A stretch of DNA of 64,000 bases from Gnetum montanum (taxonomy: Eukaryota > Streptophyta > Gnetopsida > Gnetales > Gnetaceae), in NCBI GenBank assembly GCA_015680685.1, contig MNCI01020785.1, positions 236,292 through 300,291 on the forward strand. The letters run 5' to 3'. Numbering within the stretch: the first letter of the stretch is position 1; each line of letters starts with the position of its first letter. Of the stretch, positions 60,961 through 64,000 are shown one piece after another. A program made the position numbers and the translations under genes. A model generated the notes under the pieces. It was not told the origin of the DNA and did not search any database. It was given only the letters and a program-made list of their open reading frames with translations.

Positions 60961-61486
60961 AAGGAGAAATTATTCCTACCATTTACTAGAAAGCATGAAT
61001 ATGTGAAGGAATTTAAACAAGCTCATCGAAGGGATGATGACATTGCAATTGTGAATGCTGGCATGAGAGTTTATTTGGAGTCAAAAGCAAATGGTGCGTC
61101 AATTGTAGATATTTATCTAGCTTATGGTAAGGTAGCCCTGGTTACTTTATCTACAACAAAGACATGAGAGTTTCTTATTGGGAAGCCATGGATATTTGAT
61201 ACTTTTGAGAATGTTTTCAAGGTGCTGCAACAAGATGTTTCGATAAAAATGATGCTCCTGGTGGCATGGTTGAGTTCAGGAAATCATTGATGTTGAGTTT
61301 CCTTTTCAAATTCTATCTTTGGGTGTCTGAAAAGGTACATCTTGATACTCCCAATTCCTACAAGTCTGCAATGGCTCCTTATAAAAGTATGTCATCTTAT
61401 GGGGTGTAGGTCTACGAGAATCAGCACGATGGAACAAGAGTGGGTCTTCCAGTTGCTCATTCCTCAGCAAAGTTTCAAGTTTAAGA
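60961..61486 (+). pseudogene. XDH: Xanthine dehydrogenase fragment (FAD / Mo-domain junction)
   Basis: Xanthine dehydrogenase oxidises hypoxanthine and xanthine to urate. The frame from 60961 reads EYVKEFKQAHRRDDDIAIVN and continues through the end of the FAD domain, with EFLIGKPW. A TGA interrupts it near 61165. A one-base deletion near 61248 shifts the frame, which then reads [21 protein letters not shown]. The last recognisable part is VGLPVAHSSAKFQV, the start of the molybdenum domain, after which a stop and then a different part of the protein follow. This is about 13 percent of the usual 1,350-residue protein. Plant XDH genes have introns and none is obvious here, so a captured cDNA or a single exon is possible. 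Confidence 0.88.
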
Positions 61487-61558
61487 CTCACTGGTACAAA
61501 ACATGGCTGTGGAGAAGGTGGTTGTGGAGCATGCACTGTATTTGGTGGAGAAAGTTGA
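61487..61558 (+). pseudogene. XDH: Xanthine dehydrogenase N-terminal iron-sulfur fragment
   Basis: In another frame the sequence reads LTGTKHGCGEGGCGACTVF. That is the N-terminal [2Fe-2S] motif of xanthine dehydrogenase with its Cys ligands (C-x4-C-x2-C). In a normal gene this lies hundreds of codons upstream of the preceding fragment. A stop (61556) follows after 23 codons. The two pieces are therefore joined in reverse order. Confidence 0.82.
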
Positions 61559-62202
61559 ATGACTTGTTTACATTTTTAATGAAAAGCTTGAAATTTGGGG
61601 ACAGCTTTCCAATCTTCAATTTCAGTTTTCCAAACTATTGTGTTTTTCCACATTAACAACAAGATGATGTTTGTGCCATAAGTATCGTTTGAAGAGTTAT
61701 TAAAGTGAAAATAGAGATTCAAAGAAGAGACTCCATTGAAACTGGTCATTCATTGCTGTAATTGTACTTGGAAGATTATTGTATACTATGCTAATCCTCT
61801 GCCTCTAGCTGAGTTGACAATGAAACTTAGAAATGATGATGCTCTATTGCAGCAAAGCCTACCATTCATTTAATATTTCACCTCATTTACTATTTAACCA
61901 CAAAATATGGTTAAATGAAGACAAACAAAATGTGGTTTCTCCTTTGTCCATGTTCACAATGATAGCGCCAATGTCAAGCACGATGCCAAGGCAGGTCATG
62001 CACGGCAAACAAAATTTGCAATGCTACCTTTTTCTGAAAGGAAGATACTACCACGCCAAGGTTGGGAAATCTCTGGCTCTAAAATTCAAAAAAAAAAGAA
62101 AAACTAAAACAGAGACATCTGTATCGATGCTGGAAGGCTAGAGAAATATAAGAAACACAAACAGAACCCAGATAGTACAGGTGGGCAGCGAATTTACAGA
62201 CC
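61559..62202 (+). other. Sequence between gene fragments
   Basis: Mostly unrecognised. DKQNVVSPLSM at about 61919-61952 looks like a serpin N-terminal strand (usually N-V-V-F-S-P-L-S-I), but it is too short to be sure. The rest of the 102-codon ORF (61833-62141) matches nothing I know. GC content rises from about 61950 onward. Confidence 0.35.
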
Positions 62203-62540
62203 TCCATCGGCGACATCATGCTCATGGGTCATTTTACACAGATCTCGAAGGTCCAGCAGTTGCTTCAAGACTTATTCAACAGCAAGGAGATATGTAAAAG
62301 CATCAACCCAAACGCGGTCATTGCCTACGGTGCAGCCGTACATGCCGCCATTCTCTTTGGCGAGTCCAGTAACAAGGTCCAAGACCTGCTCCTCCCCAAC
62401 GCGACTCCTTTATCCCTGGGTATTGAGATCACAGGCGGTGTCATGACGGCGCTCATCCCCCGTAACATGACCAACCAGTTTATATCTATACGGACGAAAC
62501 AGAAAAAAATCTTCTCCATCCTCCCAGCTGACGTAGCAAA
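62203..62540 (+). pseudogene. HSP70 fragment (end of the ATPase domain)
   Basis: From about 62203 the frame reads [20 protein letters not shown], a decayed form of the HSP70 D-V-V-L-V-G-G-S-T-R-I-P-K-V segment. Next come [43 protein letters not shown] and IPRN, all standard HSP70 landmarks at the ATPase/substrate-domain boundary. The phosphate-binding G-G-S-T has become G-H-F-T. After KQKKIFSI the match fades. It covers roughly 110 residues of about 650. HSP70 is an ATP-driven chaperone; this piece cannot work. The ORF itself (62218-62592) is still open. Confidence 0.9.
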
Positions 62541-62587
62541 TCAATGGCAAAAATTTTCATTCTTCGGCCAAGGCCGTGTCTCTGCAA

Positions 62588-62716
62588 CTTGATGTCTCTG
62601 CTTCCGAAAACGAGATCAGTCCCATGGTTAAAAAGGCTTTTTGATGCTTTGGCAGTATACATGTTCTCATTAACAATGCTGGAAACGTGGAATCCGCCGT
62701 AGGTTACAATGCCCCT
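62588..62716 (+). pseudogene. Short-chain dehydrogenase/reductase fragment
   Basis: The frame starting at 62588 reads [18 protein letters not shown], a TGA, then CFGSIHVLINNAGN. This is the segment from the acidic D-V-S turn to the NNAG structural motif of the NAD(P)-binding fold. About 40 codons are present. Neither the nucleotide-binding T-G-x-x-x-G-I-G nor the catalytic Y-x-x-x-K is nearby. It follows the HSP70 piece directly in a different frame. Confidence 0.75.
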
Positions 62717-62765
62717 GCACGGCTACGATCAAGTGCAGGATCAAGACTAACACATACTATTAACC

Positions 62766-63060
62766 ATGTCTGAGTTAAAGAGAGATGACAACATGGTGTT
62801 TTCTCCATTGAGCATAGTCGTGGCCATGGGCTTGGTTGCCATAGGGGCCAAAGACCCAACGCTTCATCAGATTCTGCAGACATGTTTTAAAATTGAATCG
62901 CTTCAGGAGGAAGATGCCTCTGCCTCTACCTCTAAGGAAGTCCATCAATTCACTTCCAAAATTTGTAGTGTCATTCTCGTAGATGCCAGTCCTTTGGGAG
63001 GTCCGGTATTGAGCTTCGTCAATGGAATCTGGATTGAGAAATCATTGCCGATGACAACGA
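62766..63060 (+). pseudogene. Serpin N-terminal fragment
   Basis: The 114-codon ORF begins LKRDDNMVFSPLSIVVAMGL, the conserved N-V-x-F-S-P-L-S-I strand and following helix of serpins. It continues through VHQFTSKICSVILVDASPLG and GPVLSFVNGIWIEKSLP, a good match to plant serpins (A-N-G-x-W-I-D-x-S-L). The match stops near 63050, so about a quarter of the usual 390 residues is present. The reactive-centre loop is absent, so it is not an inhibitor. Confidence 0.85.
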
Positions 63061-63074
63061 TTATGGTGGTGGCA

Positions 63075-63162
63075 GTTCATGGCCATTACAACCAAATGGA
63101 AAGACGATGAAAAAGGAAGTTCATGGCCGTTACAGCCAAATGGAAAGACGATGAAATAGGAA
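63075..63162. repeat. 44-bp tandem duplication
   Basis: GTTCATGGCCATTACAACCA starts at 63075 and, with two changes in that stretch, again at 63119. It lies just after the serpin fragment. Confidence 0.92.
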
Positions 63163-63296
63163 GAGGTTTAGCAGTAGCCACAGCCACAAGATAGGCTATT
63201 TCTGAGCTGAGCATGGACATGGACGTGGACGTTGACGTTACCAACATTTCAAGCGCCTTTCCTTCCACCAATGAGGGAGCCACCAATCATTCTTAA
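63130..63296 (+). pseudogene. Unrecognised exon-like fragment
   Basis: One frame reads KWKDDEIGRGLAVATATR, a stop, AISELSMDMDVDVDV and then NEGATNHS before the stop near 63296. Codon use and GC look coding, as in the neighbours, but I cannot name the family. Confidence 0.35.
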
Positions 63297-63464
63297 TTTA
63301 TCATTGGTCACACTAACCCTCATCACCTGGTGGCATAACCAATAGGATATAAACCTTTTTAATCAAATTTAATTTGATTTTCGTTTTGCTTTGTCTAAGA
63401 AAGAAGTAAAGGGTATATTGTTATTGTTTCAAAAGGAAAGAGAAGTTATAGGGAAGTTATTCAA
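63297..63464. other. AT-rich sequence after the gene-fragment cluster
   Basis: No gene seen. A purine-rich stretch AAAAGGAAAGAGAAG at 63431-63445 could be a polypurine tract for the putative LTR that follows. Confidence 0.3.
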
Positions 63465-64000
63465 TGTTATATGTGTATGGAACAAGTGTCCTTTGCAATT
63501 TTTAAAAGATCATGGTGGTGATAACTTCCCCTTGGTGGTTACAACTAAATTTTAATTTCCCATGGTACTCATAACCACCAAATAGGCCACTTGTCAACTA
63601 TAGTCTTTTTGTCTCCATGGTGACCACTTGTCAATTGAATAGGCCACTTAGCAACTACATGGGACACTTGTCACCCACAACTTTTTTATCTCTATGGTGG
63701 TTATAACCATCCAAGATATTTTGTAGCTTACCTACCTACCTTTGAACCCTATAAAAAGGCTTCATGGATCAAGGAGGAAGCACAACACTTTTGGGAGCTC
63801 TCTCTTAGAGACACTTTTGGAGAAGACACTTGATACATCACACTTTGGAAGGCTACTAGCTAGCACTTGGGCTCTCACTTGGAGACACAGTTTGGATCTT
63901 GGGAGAAAAGCATTTGTAAAGAAGAAATTGTGAAAGATTGCTTGTAAAATGACTTGCTAAAGAAAATATTTCAGCCTCTTTGTCATGGTCCTGTGATTTA
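63465..64000 (+). repeat. Possible start of an LTR running off the window
   Basis: TGTTATATGTGTATGG could be an LTR start. A clean TATA box (CTATAAAAAGG, 63749-63759) is followed by repetitive GAGACAC/GGAGCTC sequence of the kind seen in R/U5 regions. Short repeats CCACTTGTCAA recur before it. No second LTR is in the window, so this is only a suggestion. Confidence 0.3.

Noticed and set aside
60961-61560. A functional xanthine dehydrogenase gene
   Set aside because: Only about 200 codons in the wrong order, with stops and a frameshift.
62766-63110. A functional serpin or a novel small secreted protein
   Set aside because: It covers only the N-terminal quarter of a serpin, has no reactive-centre loop and no signal peptide, and sits among other gene fragments.

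Overview
The window looks like intergenic DNA from a seed plant with a very large, repeat-filled nuclear genome. It is AT-rich, has no intact host gene, and almost every kilobase can be assigned to a decayed retroelement or a tandem array. Old insertions are still legible from target-site duplications and from empty sites in sister copies. Their reading frames are broken mainly by C-to-T/G-to-A stop codons rather than by large deletions. That slow decay fits a gymnosperm-type genome, but this is an inference and not a species call.

Layout, left to right. Positions 740-1190 hold a minus-strand LINE reverse-transcriptase relic. From about 2.8 kb to 43555 runs 'element A', a minus-strand retroelement relic. 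It has a promoter-bearing LTR-like right end, a long leader full of GGTTCTA palindromes, an ORF resembling plant-transposon proteins and a coiled-coil ORF; no pol is visible. Element A is split by two insertions. The first is a complete non-autonomous Copia-like element (3799-10304, minus), with an initiator-Met primer site, Gag and a second ORF but no pol, flanked by TTGAG. The second is a nest of two Ty3/gypsy Tat-type elements: an outer one (15014-41299, plus, flanked by ACGTC/ACATC) and an inner one (20741-38403, plus) that landed downstream of the outer protease.

From 43.56 to about 50.7 kb lies a third Tat element on the minus strand. From about 50.8 kb to 60362 lies 'element B', a sister copy of A carrying two solo LTRs of the Copia-like family. 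A and B give each other's pre-insertion sequence, so most target-site duplications can be checked directly.

The inner Tat element has Gag, protease, reverse transcriptase, a degenerate RNase H, a second archaeal-type RNase H and integrase, in that order. The three Tat elements share unusual traits: a primer-binding site matching tRNA-Asn, a short-repeat leader between that site and gag, a Pro-(Phe/Tyr)-Val-Ile-x-Val-Pro peptide repeated in the Gag-protease linker, and a roughly 25-32 base motif built on GGCC and TTAAACT in the protease-RT spacer and after pol. The inner spacer also holds an antisense ORF with a good splice donor. These shared traits are the best candidates for something undescribed.

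The right end (60.96-63.3 kb) is different: richer in GC and made of exon-like pieces of unrelated host genes, all on the plus strand and all broken. In order they are xanthine dehydrogenase (two pieces in the wrong order), HSP70, a short-chain dehydrogenase and a serpin. This looks like a gene-fragment mosaic of the kind made by Helitrons or Pack-MULEs, though I could not find the ends of the carrier. The last 0.5 kb has a TATA box and may be the start of another LTR.
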